A stretch of 64,000 bases of DNA from Limnephilus marmoratus (GCA_917880885.1 OU862922.1:22754627-22818626); one strand, 5' to 3'; positions 11,492 to 22,147 are shown, counted from the stretch's first letter. Numbers and translations: made by a program. Notes: generated by a model from the sequence alone, not told the origin.

Positions 11492-12238
11492 ATGATTAAG
11501 GTAGTTAAAATTTTTTCAGATGATATTAAAATGACTTTTGGTTTAGATAAATGTAAAACTATCCATATAGAGAAAGGCAAAATTGTAGATGGAGACGAGG
11601 GTATATTTAGAAATTTCAAAATTCAAAGTATGAAAGGGGATGAGGTTTATAAATATTTAGGATACCCGCAATCGAATAGATTAGATCACACCAGTATTAA
11701 AAATGATATTAGGATTAAATTTCAAACTAGGATCAGAAAAATTTTAAAATGCAATCTATCTGCTAAAAATTTAGTAAAAGCAATAAATACTTGGGCAATA
11801 CCTCTACTAACGTACTCATTTGGCATAATTAAATGGTCCAATACAGATCTAGATAGTTTAGAACGATTGATTAGAACTACGTTAACAAAATTTAATTGCC
11901 ATCATCCAAATTCAGCTATAGAACGAATTAATTTACCTAGAAATTTAGGAGGTAGAGGTGTAGTCAAAATAACATCTTTGAAACACAATCAGGTAGAAAT
12001 GCTTAGAAATTTTTTCCATAGGAAAGCTAATAGCTCAGAAATGCACAAAATAATTTGCAAGGCAGATAGAAATATTACACCTTTAAATTTATATGACGAG
12101 AATGCCAACATTCTTATAAATACTAACCAGGAATTATTGAGCGTTTTTGTTATTATCGTGACGATCCAGCGATTTTTTTCTATCGAGGGGCAAAAGAGAG
12201 AGGTAAACGCAGAGTTTTTAAAAAAAGCGCCAAAGTGA
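11492..12238 (+). pseudogene. REL-LINE reverse transcriptase fragment (thumb region)
   Basis: The frame reads FSDDIKMTFGLDKCKTIHIE, then KYLGYPQS, then NTWAIPLLTYSFGIIKWSNT, matching the region after the catalytic YADD box in REL-endonuclease LINEs (SNDI.M.FGLDKC, YKYLG, A.P...YSFGI..W). The frame is open upstream of the ATG to about 11450, so the ATG is not a true start. Similarity is lost after about residue 215 (near 12135); the last ~34 residues are read-through into an insertion. It is dead because the catalytic palm is absent. Confidence 0.82.
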
Positions 12239-13255
12239 GGTTTTGATTTAGGGTGGGGCCTGGTGGCGGATAGCTAACCTTTTTTCTGTTCCGAAAAGCG
12301 GTTAGCATGGAATGAAACGTAAAACGACTTCATTGCAGCAACGGGAAGTAGCACAAAATTTGAAAAAAGAATTATTGTTGAGATAGTTTACTCCTCCGAA
12401 ACGGCTGGACCAAACCGACGCCTGTGCTCTAAAGATTGCAATCCACTATATGTGAGGACAAAAATTTTTTAGTTTAACGTAAGTGGCGCCGCAAAACACA
12501 TTTTCACCGCTTCTTAATCAAAATATTGACGAATTGTCTTAATATCAAATACGCCATTCAGAACTATTATAGAATTCGTTTGTATACCCAAGAATATCCA
12601 AAACGCGCTAATCTTTTAAACTGCGCAACGGGAAGGAATAATTTTAACACAAATAATGTTATTTAAATTTATATTTGAAAGGTCGTAATAGTACACAACT
12701 GCTAACCCTGTACAATTTGATTTATTTTCAAATTAATTTGTTCCTGCAAAATGAAATAGGTTGCTATCTTTATGTTACCAGAGAAGCTGCATACTTTCCC
12801 TTGCCGTTAGAAAGAGAAAACTAGTTATTATTTCAAAATTTTTTTTTTTATTAATCAAAACAATATCAATTTTTCATACATATGGCCATTCCCATTTGCA
12901 TCCAAATTTAAGTTTTGTAATTAAAATTAAAATAAATTTTTATTTATTATTTTTATAATCCTAAAAAAATTATCCCCAATTGGGGTTCATTTTGTGCACC
13001 TCTATGTCTCTACGCAACTAGTGTTAAAACCAGCCCAACCATAAAAAATCCATTGAAAATTCGGATTCTTTCTTAAAATAAAAAAGGAAAACAATTTAAA
13101 GACGTAAAACGATGATTTTGGACCTTAATTGAAAAAAAAATATTATTGCGAACTTTAAAAAACGCGCGTTCGATTTTCAATAAAATCAATAAAAACATAA
13201 AATTAATACCAATTATTATTTCTCTTCCTTCAGGATTTCATTTTATCGTTGAGAT
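12136..13255. other. Insertion splitting the REL-LINE, with Helitron-like pieces
   Basis: LINE coding stops near 12135 and resumes near 13256. Inside are ACTCCTCCGAAACGGCTGGACC (12389-12410) and ATCTTTTAAACTGCGCAACGG (12611-12631), two words shared with the window's Helitron-like elements. The ends were not resolved; TTATCGT occurs near both edges (about 12151 and 13244) and could be a target duplication. Confidence 0.5.
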
Positions 13256-14152
13256 ATGAAACGTAAAAACGTTAGTTTTACAATTAAAAATAAAGATTCC
13301 TGGTCAAATAAAATTATTCACGCAAAACACTTCAATTATCTCAACCAAACGTTTGTTGACAAACTTTCGTCAAACAAATGGTTGAGTATTGGAGAGTTGA
13401 GCGCAGAAATAGAAGGATTTATGCTTGCCATTCAAGATAGAGTCATTAATACTAAAAATTATAGAAAGCATATAATCAAAGATATAAATCAAATTGATGA
13501 TTTATGTAGAAAATGTTTGGCTTTTCCCGAAACTATAGAACATATTATATCGGGATGTTCTATATTAGCGCCTTCCGAGTATACATTTAGGCACAATCAG
13601 GTTTTAAAAATAATTCACCAAAGTTTGGTAATTAAACATAACTTGATTGACTGCCGTAATATAGTACCATATTATGAATATGAACCAAATTCATTTTTAG
13701 AAAATGAATTTTATAAAATATATTATGATAAAACTATACTAACAGACAGAACAATTAGTCATAATAGACCTGATATAGTTTTACATGACAAAATTAAAAA
13801 AATAACTTATATCATTGATGTAGCTATTCCAAATTCCTGTAATATTCAAAAAACTATTTCTGAAAAAATAAGAAAATACACAGATTTAGGAAATGAGATT
13901 AAAAGAATTTGGCATTCTCGGACTATAAAAATATTGCCATTTGTTATTTCGGCCACTGGCATAATACCTAGGAATCTGATTCAAAATTTAAGCATATTAG
14001 ATTTGTCAAAGAATTTGTATATAAAAATGCAAAAATCAGTCATTTTAAATACATGTAGGATTACAAAGGATTTTTTAAATATTTATATTGAGGGATCGGT
14101 AGGATTTATAGGTTCAATTAGAAATGCCACAGAGCCGAACCCTCTGATATGA
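13256..14152 (+). pseudogene. REL-LINE C-terminus: CCHC finger and restriction-like endonuclease
   Basis: 298 residues. After an N-terminal region with NKWLSIGELSAEIEGFMLAI (40-59) comes C84-x2-C87-x8-H96-x4-C101, the CCHC finger of REL-endonuclease LINEs. The endonuclease core follows: RPDIVL at 171-176 (Asp173) and YIIDVAIPN at 185-193 (Asp188), the usual RPD...D pair, then a basic helix (EKIRKYTDLGNEIKRIW). These residues cut target DNA for target-primed reverse transcription. The domain is intact by eye although the element is dead. The ATG is probably internal, since the upstream part is lost to an insertion. The exact clade (R2, R4, NeSL or relatives) cannot be set by eye. Confidence 0.85.
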
Positions 14153-14324
14153 AAATATCTGGAGTCGGTGAATTATATTCCCATTTGGTCTCTAGTAGGT
14201 TGACATGTTGTTCTTGTATTTATAATACTTATATAGTGCAATTGCATAGCGTGGGTTGACTAGATGATCATTTGGGGAAGTGTGTGAAAGGGTTTAGTTT
14301 TTCCTTCTTTTTTTCCTTTTTTTT

Positions 14325-14377
14325 TTTTTTGGGGAAAATTTAACCCGGACATTTAAATCTGGTGCATAATCATTGGA
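14325..14377 (-). mobile_element. Antisense copy of an AP-LINE 3' tail
   Basis: T-run followed by GGGGAAAATTTAACCCGG and CATTTAAATCTGGTGC. Its reverse complement equals the end of the AP-endonuclease LINE at 43335-43407, just before its poly(A). It could be a tiny 5'-truncated AP-LINE in the REL-LINE 3' UTR, or part of the REL-LINE itself. Confidence 0.7.
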
Positions 14378-14435
14378 CTTGCCTTTACACGGGGGATTTG
14401 ATTTTCTTTTACTGGATGTCAATAAACTTTGAAAA

Positions 14436-15090
14436 ACGAGTTTATAAAAATCTTTTTAACAACACCAACATGAAATTCATTAGAAAGAATTTCACAAACA
14501 AATATAATATATGTGGTGTAGGTACCTAGGTGCATTAGCGCGCAGTGTAAAATCTGATTTTGTGTTGCCAATTTATAATATAATTTTGAAATTAGAAAAT
14601 ATTATTATATTATTATTATATGTATAGTATTACTTTTTACTTTTTATAGGTTTAAATATTTTTTAATAACTTTTAATGACGTTTCAAAGGGGTGTTGAAA
14701 TTGAATGATTTTGAGTTGTCAAGGAACCGAATAAAAATGATACGCGGTACAGAGAATGCGCTGCGCTTTCAAATTAAGTGAGCAGCGACGAAGTTAATTT
14801 CCGTGGGCAGCGCTAGGTATATAGTAGGTACCTACTTTTAGAACAAAAATTATTAGAAAAAAAAAGATTGATAAGAAATAAGAAAAAAAAGTAAGTTTAT
14901 TTTAGCACGTGTTGGAAAATATTCACGAAAAGGTAAGGAGATAAAATAACAATAAATAATTTATATGGTAGTCTGTTTTCGTTGTCGAGCGATATATGTA
15001 CAGGTACCTACATACATATAGCAGATGTAAATGTATAGATAAATATATACATGTATAGGTATATGTATAGATAGATAAATATCGTTGCAA
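14436..15090. other. AT-rich non-coding stretch
   Basis: A segment near 14690-14720 (GGGGTGTTGAAATTGAAT...TTGAGTTGTC) resembles 20582-20617 (GGGGTGGTGAAGTTGTAT...TTGAGTTGTC), suggesting another dispersed repeat. A GTAT-rich low-complexity run lies at 14995-15080. Confidence 0.4.
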
Positions 15091-15258
15091 GGGGGCATAC
15101 CTACATTAATTACGTGAGCACAAAAGAGGGGGGGGGGGTCCAGCAAAATCTCACGTTACTTGAAAAGAATATACGAAGTGGGCCAAATTTATCTCACCAA
15201 GGAGGGGGGTCTAGAATGGAAGAAAAACTGCTCACGTAATTAAGTAGTGTATGCCCCC
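15091..15258. mobile_element. MITE with GGGGGCATAC termini and internal G-runs
   Basis: Left end GGGGGCATACCTACATTAAT then TACGTGAGCA; right end TGCTCACGTAATTA then AGTAGTGTATGCCCCC. The ends are near-perfect inverted repeats of about 35 bp. The interior has two G-runs (15127-15136, 15204-15210), like the poly-G MITEs at 20042 and 51683, to which it may be distantly related. No convincing target duplication. Non-coding. Confidence 0.75.
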
Positions 15259-15468
15259 AAGAAAGCAATACTTAATGCAAATACTTTTGAGGTGTAAAAG
15301 TAAGTAGGTAGGTAAGTACCTACATCAGTTAAAAAACGTATTGTTGACAAAACGGTTAGTTTTTCGAACGTCGTCGTACAGTTCTTATTAAATTTATCGT
15401 CGTAGAGTCGTGGGACCCAGATAGATCTACGCATAAAAAAAACCCTGCAAAATGGTGTTTATAAAGTA

Positions 15469-16177
15469 CTAGCTTTTTCCCGCGGCTTCGCTCGCATGGT
15501 ATTAGGGGATTTCCACTCAGCCTGCTCCACCTTCCCTCTCCCCACTCCACTCCCCCATCAATCCCCCTCCCCCTCCCCCAACCCTCCCCACACTCCACTC
15601 CCTCATCAACCCCCTTCCTCCCCCTCCACCCACCCCTTCCTCCACCCCTCCCCCTTCCCTTCCTTCCCTCCCCGCTCTTCCACCCCACTCCGCCTCCTCC
15701 ACCTTCCCTCTCTCCACTCCACTCCCCCCATCAACTCCCTTCCCCTCTCCCTCCACCCACCACTCGCCTCACCCCCTACCCCTCCACATTCCCTTTCCCC
15801 ACACCACTCCCCCCCATCAACCTTCTTCCCCCCACCCCCTACCCCTACCCACACCATCCTCCATCCCCTAACCCCCTCCCCCCACCCTCCTCCACCTCCC
15901 CTTCCCCCCTCCACCAACACCCTCCCAACATCCCTTCCGCCCTCACCACTCCCCCCACTCACCTCTCGCATTCCACACATTCATTCCCGATACATTCAGT
16001 TTTCTAACTGCTCGCATGCCACCTATTATAATTTCTTATACAAATTTCATAATGCCAGAACCCAACGGTAGTTTTATACAAAAAAAACGAAAAAAAAAAA
16101 TTATCCAATTTGGTTAAGTCGTTCGGGTTAATACATTTCGTATACATACGTATATTTCGGTGATTCATTTTTAGAGA
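15469..16177 (-). mobile_element. Non-autonomous Helitron with giant polypyrimidine tract
   Basis: On the minus strand it begins A|TCTCTAAAAATGAATCACC and ends GCGAAGCCGCGGGAAAAAGCTAG|T: TC start, CTRR end, A/T flanks. These are Helitron hallmarks and match a word family very common in insect genomes. A conserved interior (CATTATGAAATTTGTATAA) is shared with 22636-23154. About 450 bp of nearly pure pyrimidine (plus strand) lies next to the 3' end. The proline/serine- or glycine/glutamate-rich open frames across the tract are composition artefacts. Confidence 0.8.
15521..15965 (+). repeat. Polypyrimidine (C/T-rich) tract in the Helitron
   Basis: Almost only C and T with scattered A, made of CCCCTCCACC-like words without a fixed period. 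Strong strand asymmetry gives potential for triplex (H-DNA). Equivalent but shorter tracts lie at the same place in other copies (22700-22935, 32370-32490). Confidence 0.85.
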
Positions 16178-16395
16178 TAGTTATTAAGTACGAATTATTA
16201 TTCTTCTTTTTATATTCTACCAAAATACATACATACATTTCGGTGATTCATTTTTAGAGATAGTTATTAAGTACGAATTATTATTCTTCTTTTTATATTC
16301 TACCAAAATACATACATACATTTCGGTGATTCATTTTTAGAGATAGTTATTAAGTACGAATTATTATTCTTCATTTTATATTCTACCAAAAATCC
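16155..16395. repeat. Three tandem 83-bp copies starting at the Helitron 5' end
   Basis: TTTCGGTGATTCATTTTTAG recurs at 16155, 16238 and 16321, exactly 83 bp apart, with near-identical intervening sequence (TTAAGTACGAATTATTATTC...CTACCAAAA). Each unit contains the last ~24 bp of the minus-strand Helitron's 5' end plus about 59 bp of flanking DNA. Confidence 0.92.
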
Positions 16396-16589
16396 AGTAC
16401 TGCCGTTTTATACTTAAAAAATGCGATACCCGTTTATCCAATTAAAACAATAATTGTTCTGTGATGTCAAAATTTGAGAATGACATTTTACAAAACAAAG
16501 ATTCTTAAATAAAAATTCTATTTTAGAAAATATTTAAATTAGCGAAGTTCCTACTTCTCTAATAATTGGAATCGATTAAAGAATTATAG

Positions 16590-17038
16590 ATATCTTACTA
16601 ATCGTGCCACCTATTGCAATTATTTTATACAAATTTCGTAATGCCAGAGCTCTGTACTAGCCTGTATGTTTATATTATTGTAAAGTTTCATTAAAATCCA
16701 TTCAGTAAAGTAGGAATTAGTATTTTATACGTATTTGAATTTTAACATCAAAGGGATGTCCATAGTAACCTAATTAAAAAAAAAAATCGTTTCCAAGGCG
16801 ACAACTGGCGTTTGCAATAAATCGATTTTGTTTTTTGTTAAACGTATGAAAAATAATTTCATAACGCCAGAGATTATTCATAACGCCAGAGCTTACCAAT
16901 AAATATAGCCTATAGATCTCGCAAATAATGTAGCTTTCTATTAGTGAAAGAATTTTTAAAATCTACTCAGTAGTTTTTGTGTGAAAGAGTAACAAACATA
17001 CATCCATACAAACTTTCACCTTTATAATATTAGTAGGA
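16590..17038 (-). mobile_element. Diverged second Helitron-like element
   Basis: It shares GCCACCTATTRYAATT and ACAAATTTCRTAATGCCAGA with the element at 15469-16177. On the minus strand its outer end reads TCCTACTAATATTATAAAGG then AAAACTACTGAGTAGATTTT, a well-known insect Helitron-like 5' end. The 3' end was not located. Confidence 0.6.
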
Positions 17039-17131
17039 AAGTAGGATAGTAGGATTTACGTAGGTAGTGACGGTAATAGCAGTATTGTTTTCTTGCTACG
17101 ATATAGCGATTTTACAAAACCCGAGACATGA

Positions 17132-17203
17132 TCCGGTATGGTCTAGTGGCTAGGATACCTGGCTCTCACCCAGGAGGCTCGGGTTCGATTCCCGGTACCG
17201 GAA
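17132..17203 (+). tRNA. tRNA-Glu (anticodon CTC)
   Basis: Full cloverleaf: acceptor TCCGGTA (17132-17138) pairs with TACCGGA (17196-17202); D-arm region has TGGTCTAGTGGCTAGGATA (A box); anticodon stem CCTGG/CCAGG encloses loop CTCTCAC with anticodon CTC; T arm CTCGGGTTCGATTCCCGG contains the B box GGTTCGATTCC. Discriminator A at 17203. A T-run follows within 10 bp (17206 on), the RNA polymerase III terminator. Sequence matches the conserved animal tRNA-Glu pattern, and all stems are intact, so a functional gene is likely. Confidence 0.95.
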
Positions 17204-17534
17204 ATATTTTTTGGTGTTTTTTTTTAATAATTTTCTCTTGATTATGAATAATCTATAGAGTGCTTTTGTAAAACAATAGAATCGATAATTATTTGTAAAA
17301 CTTGAATAATAAAATTACTGTATTTCGTGCAAGTAACACACTGTTAGTTACCATTAAAGCTGAAAACTTATTTAATCCCTCTCATAATGAAATAGTTCTT
17401 AAAAAAAACATATTTTTTTAGTAATAATAGGTGATTAAAACAATTTCTTTATTATTATAATATTTATGTTAGTGCTAAAAAAAACAAGCGAAACAATTTT
17501 TTAAACAAAATAATTAATTCTTGTCAATCTGATC

Positions 17535-17820
17535 CATCTGTTGGGTTATTGATTAATGAATTTGAACTCAATGATTTTTGTTAATTTCCTATTTTATATT
17601 AAAAAGTTTAGCAAAAAATAAGTAGATGTCGCTACTTCGCATTGTTCACTGCCATCTGTGCGATAACGTTCACACCATTTTAAGATTGAAAATAGCCATC
17701 TGTTGGATTATTGGTGAAAGATTTCCAGTATCACGATTTTGTTTTAAAAGTTATGTACAGAAAATAAAAGATGTCGCTATTTCTCGTTGTTCACTGCCAT
17801 CTGTGCAATAAAGTTCAAAC
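17535..17820. repeat. Two tandem diverged copies of a ~150-bp unit
   Basis: ATGTCGCTACTTCGCATTGT then TCACTGCCATCTGTGCGATA (about 17626-17663) recurs with few changes near 17771-17811. The preceding CCATCTGTTGGRTTATTG also occurs twice (17532, 17696). Unknown class, non-coding. Confidence 0.75.
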
Positions 17821-18467
17821 CTCATTACAAAAATGATTTTATAAAATTTAGTTAAATGATTCTACCACAGGATGGGGCTGGAAAAATATTAATTTGTTTC
17901 ATGAATGAATAAATTTATGGATTTATAATTTATTATAGCATTAATAATTTAAATTCATAATACGGCATGTGTAAATATTATCATCGTTCACCAAACGTTC
18001 ATGAAAGAATATATTAAATGTTTTATTATTCAGCGACCAAACAGAACACCAGGCGGCAGTCAGCAGAAGTTTGCCAGGTATGCCAAAACCAGATTTGTTT
18101 GGGATGCGCCTTCAGGATAACCCCTGACCCTTCGCCCATAAGTAACTGTTGCTTGCAATTCGTGCCACACTCAATGCGCTCCGTGAACCTAATTATTATT
18201 AAAACGCCAGATTTTATGAAACACCGTACAAAATAAGTGGATATTCTTTGTGCGCAACTTTCTTCGGTAAGTATCTACATAAATAAATAAAGTTGTTTTA
18301 AAAATAATTATTCACAAAGAGCTTCGTTCAAGCTTCAAGATTCACAAATAAAATTTATATTTATTTACAGTAAATAATAATAGTTTTTAGCTAATTAATT
18401 TTTTGCATTGTATACATGAAATGTCAACTCAATTATTACTCCGACAATGCTTCGCTATTATATTATC
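17821..18467. other. AT-rich non-coding stretch
   Basis: A 72-codon frame (18018-18236) contains CQVCQNQICLGC, which loosely resembles a zinc-binding cluster. There is no matching family or flanking coding signal, so it is not called. Confidence 0.35.
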
Positions 18468-18525
18468 CATGTCTTCCTCGGGCGTCACCGATTTCTTATA
18501 CCATTCAAACGCAGGCGTCTACTAA
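18468..18525 (-). pseudogene. Tiny remnant of the RTE-like LINE seen at 25985
   Basis: TGTCTTCCTCGGGCGTCACC and the following bases match the antisense of the GRPRKT-coding segment at 26174-26222. Only about 55 bp remain. Confidence 0.6.
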
Positions 18526-18527
18526 TA

Positions 18528-19135
18528 TCTACAGGAATTCCAAAAACTGAATAAATCTGACTAATATCTACGAGAACCAAAGTGAGGACGAATATCTACA
18601 GCTCAAACTGCTGACCAATATCTATGAGAACCAAAGTGAGGACGAATATCTACAGCTCAAACTGCTGACTAATATCTATGAGAACCAAAGTGTGGGCAGA
18701 GGTTGGGTTAGGTTAGGTTAGATTGGGTTATGTTAGGTTAGGTTAGTTATTACGTAATTGAAGTAATTTATGCTTTTCCGTACAACCTCTTGCTCAGCTG
18801 CCCTCTGTAGATATTAGTCTCCACTGGGACCGTCATAGATATTCGTCCGACCTTAGCTCTGTGGATATTAGTCCTCACTCTGAAGTTCATAGTCCAACAT
18901 ATGAGCTGTAGATATTCGTCCGACATACAGACTGCAGATATTAGTATCTGGAGTCAATTCAAACCACTCTCTAAACTCTCATGGAACTAAAAGAACGAAC
19001 TTTAAATTTTCATCCTATTCGGTCGGGAAGTTTTTATATATAGAATAAGAAGAGAAGAAACTGGACAGATACGTAACTAATTTATATAGCGTCATATTTA
19101 TGAAATATCACCCCAAGGGTATAACATATTAAACC
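18528..19135. repeat. Composite repeat with AATATCTAC modules and TTAGG run, copy 1
   Basis: From 18531 a unit with AATATCTAYRAG and TCAAACTGCTGACYAATATC repeats with a 54-bp period (for example 18613 and 18667). A TTAGG-type run follows (18706-18746), then inverted modules (TGTAGATATTAGTC and ATAGATATTCGTCC, 18785-18960), and a tail TTTATATAGCGTCATATTTA...CACCCCAAGGGT (19082-19122). The same ordered parts recur at 62428-62900. It resembles a fold-back or satellite-like element with a telomere-like centre; the class is unknown. Confidence 0.75.
18706..18746 (+). repeat. Interstitial TTAGG-like repeats
   Basis: GGGTTAGGTTAGGTTA, then a degenerate middle (GATTGGGTTATG), then TTAGGTTAGGTTAG. 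TTAGG is the common insect telomere repeat. Too short and internal to be a telomere. Confidence 0.7.
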
Positions 19136-20041
19136 AATCGAACGTTATTAATAGGATAACGTCTGTACTATTGAAAGTTAAGAATCCGGCTAAGAATGGA
19201 AATCTGACGCCACGCCTTATGCCAAACCATCTTCATACTTGAAGTTTGTTAAAAATTTACTTTTGTAATTCGGTTTCGAATTCGTCAAAGGATGGCGCCA
19301 CTACGTTAGGCGTACGTGCTCCTGGCAGATATAAGTACCTAACACGGATTTGTGAATTTGAGTATCTCTCCGGATCTGCAAAGATTGACGGTAATACTTA
19401 GAGTTATGAATAATAGTATCACGCTGCTATATATATTACAATTGACGTCATTGCCTGTCGCGGTTACTTTGTCCCGGTGACTAGCTGCCATTAGATTACA
19501 GTGGATCCGAGTTGTACAAAAATGGCGGCCAAGATGGAACCAGTATTTATTACTTAGCGTATAAACTGAATAATAACCATTTTGACAGAAAGTTTGGTAC
19601 GTATTTGGATCGGTAGGTATACCAAGTCCCTTTCTTAGGTATTTTATTTAGTCAATGGTTTAGTAAAAAAAACATTCGTTTTAAAATGATTTTATTTGAC
19701 TCCCCACATCCCACTTCATTATCTTCATTATTTTTTCTTTGTTTTTATGTGATTATGCTAATTATGATATAAGATGTTTTAGTGTTGTAGGTTCAATATG
19801 TCCAGGGTGACCTGTTCTAAGATGGATAAAAAAATATTTATTTCTTTTCTTTGCATGCGTAAGTTGGTCATTAAACTTATTGCTCACAAGAAACTAATGT
19901 AAAAAGTAAAATAAATTTGAAACTTTGAACTAAGGTAGGTACACATACAATATACATCGTTAAATTATTAATTTACTAAAAGAAAGAAATACACCGGAAA
20001 ATATATACGGGTAGAGGAAATATGTACGGGTAAATATATAA
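19136..20041. other. Non-coding stretch
   Basis: No recognised gene. AAAATGGCGGCC and AAGATGGAACC near 19520-19543 resemble YY1-type words but have no coding frame or exon signal attached. Confidence 0.4.
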
Positions 20042-20467
20042 GGGAACGTACCCATACTACGTGACCTGTTTAGGGGGGGGGGGGGGAATCTTCAAAGTAC
20101 CACGCTTGGTCACAATGGGGGGGGGGGCTTAGGTTTTTATCACGTAGTCAATCTAGAAATCTTTTTATATTTTTTCCATTAACTTTTTAATATTTTTTCC
20201 ACTTGTAAATTATAGGTATACATGGTAATCTTGCCGTCATGCAGCAAGCGCCGTATTAATAAAGACAAATATAAGCCAACCAATTTTTTAAAAACTTTTT
20301 GTTAGCAAGAAATGTATCAAAACCATATTTATGATTTACTACGTGAAAACTGTAGGGGGAGGGGGGGGGGTCTTGGAATATACTACACGTGGTCACCGGG
20401 GGGGGGGGGGGGGGGGGGGGGTTAAAAATTGCAAAAATTGGGCCACGTAGTGTATGGGTACGTTCCC
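20042..20467. mobile_element. Poly-G MITE, copy 1 (426 bp), TAA target duplication
   Basis: Left end GGGAACGTACCCATACTACG then TGACC; right end the complement (GGGCCACGTAGTGTATGGGT then ACGTTCCC). TAA flanks both sides (20039-20041, 20468-20470), fitting PIF/Harbinger-type TWA duplications. The interior carries long G-runs (near 20073-20086, 20119-20127 and 20398-20420) and CACGCTTGGTCACAATG. A shorter copy lies at 51683-51857 and a half copy at 56919-56984. No transposase. Confidence 0.88.
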
Positions 20468-20470
20468 TAA

Positions 20471-21273
20471 GTTGAATAACAGTAAACAATCGATTTTTAA
20501 CATGTCTAAAAAAGTTTCGGTTTCGGCAGATTTTCTGCCCGAACCTTCGGTCGGTCACTGATAATTTTTAATTACTCTTCAGTGGGGTGGTGAAGTTGTA
20601 TAGTATTGAGTTGTCCCGTCACCGTTACTATGTATAATGTAGTCCAGTCTCGCGAATTGGACTTGGAGAAATAATATACTGACAACAACCTTCTTCAATC
20701 TTATTTCACCACTTAGTGAAAAACCTAATTAATTACGACTTTTGAAAGATTTCACGAAAAAATTTAGAACAAATTTCACAGCAAAGTATTACGAATCGTG
20801 CATTTGGGTAAAATGTAGCCTGCATGTAGTCGTTACATAATCAATATTATGTACTGAACACACTAACCCGTTGGCTACCGGTTCTACAAAAATGGTATTA
20901 CAAGTATTATACTGAAAGAAAAATCTCGCAAAATTGTAAAAGAATTTCAGCAGATACCTAAAGGCGAACAATTCAGAGTTTCCAATTATTGTAAAATTTT
21001 CCTCTTTCACTTACGACGCACATATCAGAAAGAAACTAAGAGAGGTTAGAACAAATCTTATTATACTTTTGTGTGAAATAAGATAAAGGCTTCGTAGAAT
21101 CGTTGTTTTATGTCATACCTTGCCAACAAAAACAAATTTCAACAAACACAAATATCATTAATAGACCAGTTAGACAAACCTACAAAAAACGTAAAAAAAA
21201 ACTCCGGCGGTAAATGCAAGCTTTGGACAAATGGTGACTGGACAAAGACGCCACAAATACTAGCTAATTCAAT
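20471..21273. other. Non-coding stretch
   Basis: A short segment near 20582-20617 matches 14690-14720. Open frames here lack recognisable features. Confidence 0.4.
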
Positions 21274-21291
21274 AATCTTTCGCTCGGATAC

Positions 21292-21429
21292 GTTTTAAGA
21301 TTTTTACTACCGGTTCTACCGGATCTGCCGGATCTGCCCTGATGATGGACACTGCAACGATGTCCGAAACGTTGGCTAAAGAAGGAGGTAGCGCAACACG
21401 GCATAACACCCCCAAAACAAATAACCAAA
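21292..21429 (+). mobile_element. Short fold-back element, copy 2, internally deleted
   Basis: Same family as 2500-2680: starts TTTTAAGATTTTTAC, has CCGGATCTGCCCTGATGATG...TGTCCGAAACGTTGGC, ends CAAAACAAATAACC. The left inverted arm is deleted. AATCTTTCGCTCGGATAC (21274-21291) and AATCTTTCGCTCGATAC (21430-21446) flank it directly, an evident 17-18 bp target duplication. Confidence 0.8.
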
Positions 21430-21446
21430 AATCTTTCGCTCGATAC

Positions 21447-21879
21447 AATAAATTAGGAAAACAAATAACATTTCAGATACAAAATTAAAATATGGATTAA
21501 ATAACAAATAAACATTACAAAAAGTTTATACCATAAAATAATAAAACATTTACGCGAAATACAAAATATCATTAAAATACACACTACATTATACAGGTTG
21601 TAACATCATATACCCGAAAGGCTTTAAGCGGTTCCTTAGAATATTTGAGATTCTGAGTACAAAAAGTCGATGTCATTTTGCTATTAAGGCAAGACATAAC
21701 TACGTTTATCGGGGGTTTGCCCGAGGCTCACATTTTAATTTATTTCGGCGAATTCGTAATTGAATTATCATTTTTATTTCCATGCCTCACAAGGGATGCG
21801 AGTCATTTATATTTTAGATTAATAAAAACAGTAGGTACGTTACCATTTTTTTAACGAAAAACGCCTTTCAAAAATTGTA
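21447..21879. other. AT-rich non-coding stretch
   Basis: No gene or repeat class recognised. Confidence 0.4.
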
Positions 21880-22140
21880 ATACGTTGTACAACTAAAGTT
21901 AGCGGTGAGCACAAGATTTTATTTTTATAGACGATGAATTATTAACTTCGTGAGGTATTCATTAAGAAACATCTTAAATATTAGTAACACGTTCTTCAGA
22001 ATTAATTAAAATGAACCCGGCTGAAAGGTCCGTCTAATACGCCGTGCCGCGGGCGCATATTTGTTTACACGCTTCCTTCACTTATGTCGTTAAGATTCCC
22101 ACATTATTTTTCTTCTTCTTTTTTTTCTGTGATAGGGCAA
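21880..22140 (-). repeat. Dispersed repeat, copy 2 (inverted relative to 7597-7985)
   Basis: TAAAGTTAGCGGTGAGCACA through ACTTATGTCGTTAAGATTCC matches the reverse complement of 7720-7975 with moderate divergence. The CGCGGCACGGCG-like core is preserved (CGCCGTGCCGCGGGCGC here). Confidence 0.75.
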
Positions 22141-22147
22141 ATTCGAC

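Larger units (their letters stand above)
11440..14435 (+). mobile_element. Decayed LINE with restriction-like endonuclease (R2-group-like)
   Basis: A 5'-truncated non-LTR element. It consists of an RT thumb/connection frame (11492-12238), an inserted segment of about 1.1 kb, a C-terminal frame with CCHC finger and PD-(D/E)XK-type endonuclease (13256-14152), and a 3' UTR. The 3' UTR contains a T-rich tract (14302-14330) and AATAAA near 14420. A 5'-truncated inverted copy of its 3' end lies at 43332-43888. RT palm motifs are missing, so it cannot move on its own. Confidence 0.85.

Noticed and set aside
15496..16071. Proline/serine-rich and glycine/glutamate-rich open frames
   Set aside because: Composition effect of the polypyrimidine tract in a Helitron.
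18018..18236. Cysteine-rich 72-codon frame (CQVCQNQICLGC)
   Set aside because: No family match, no repeat of the pattern, no exon signals.
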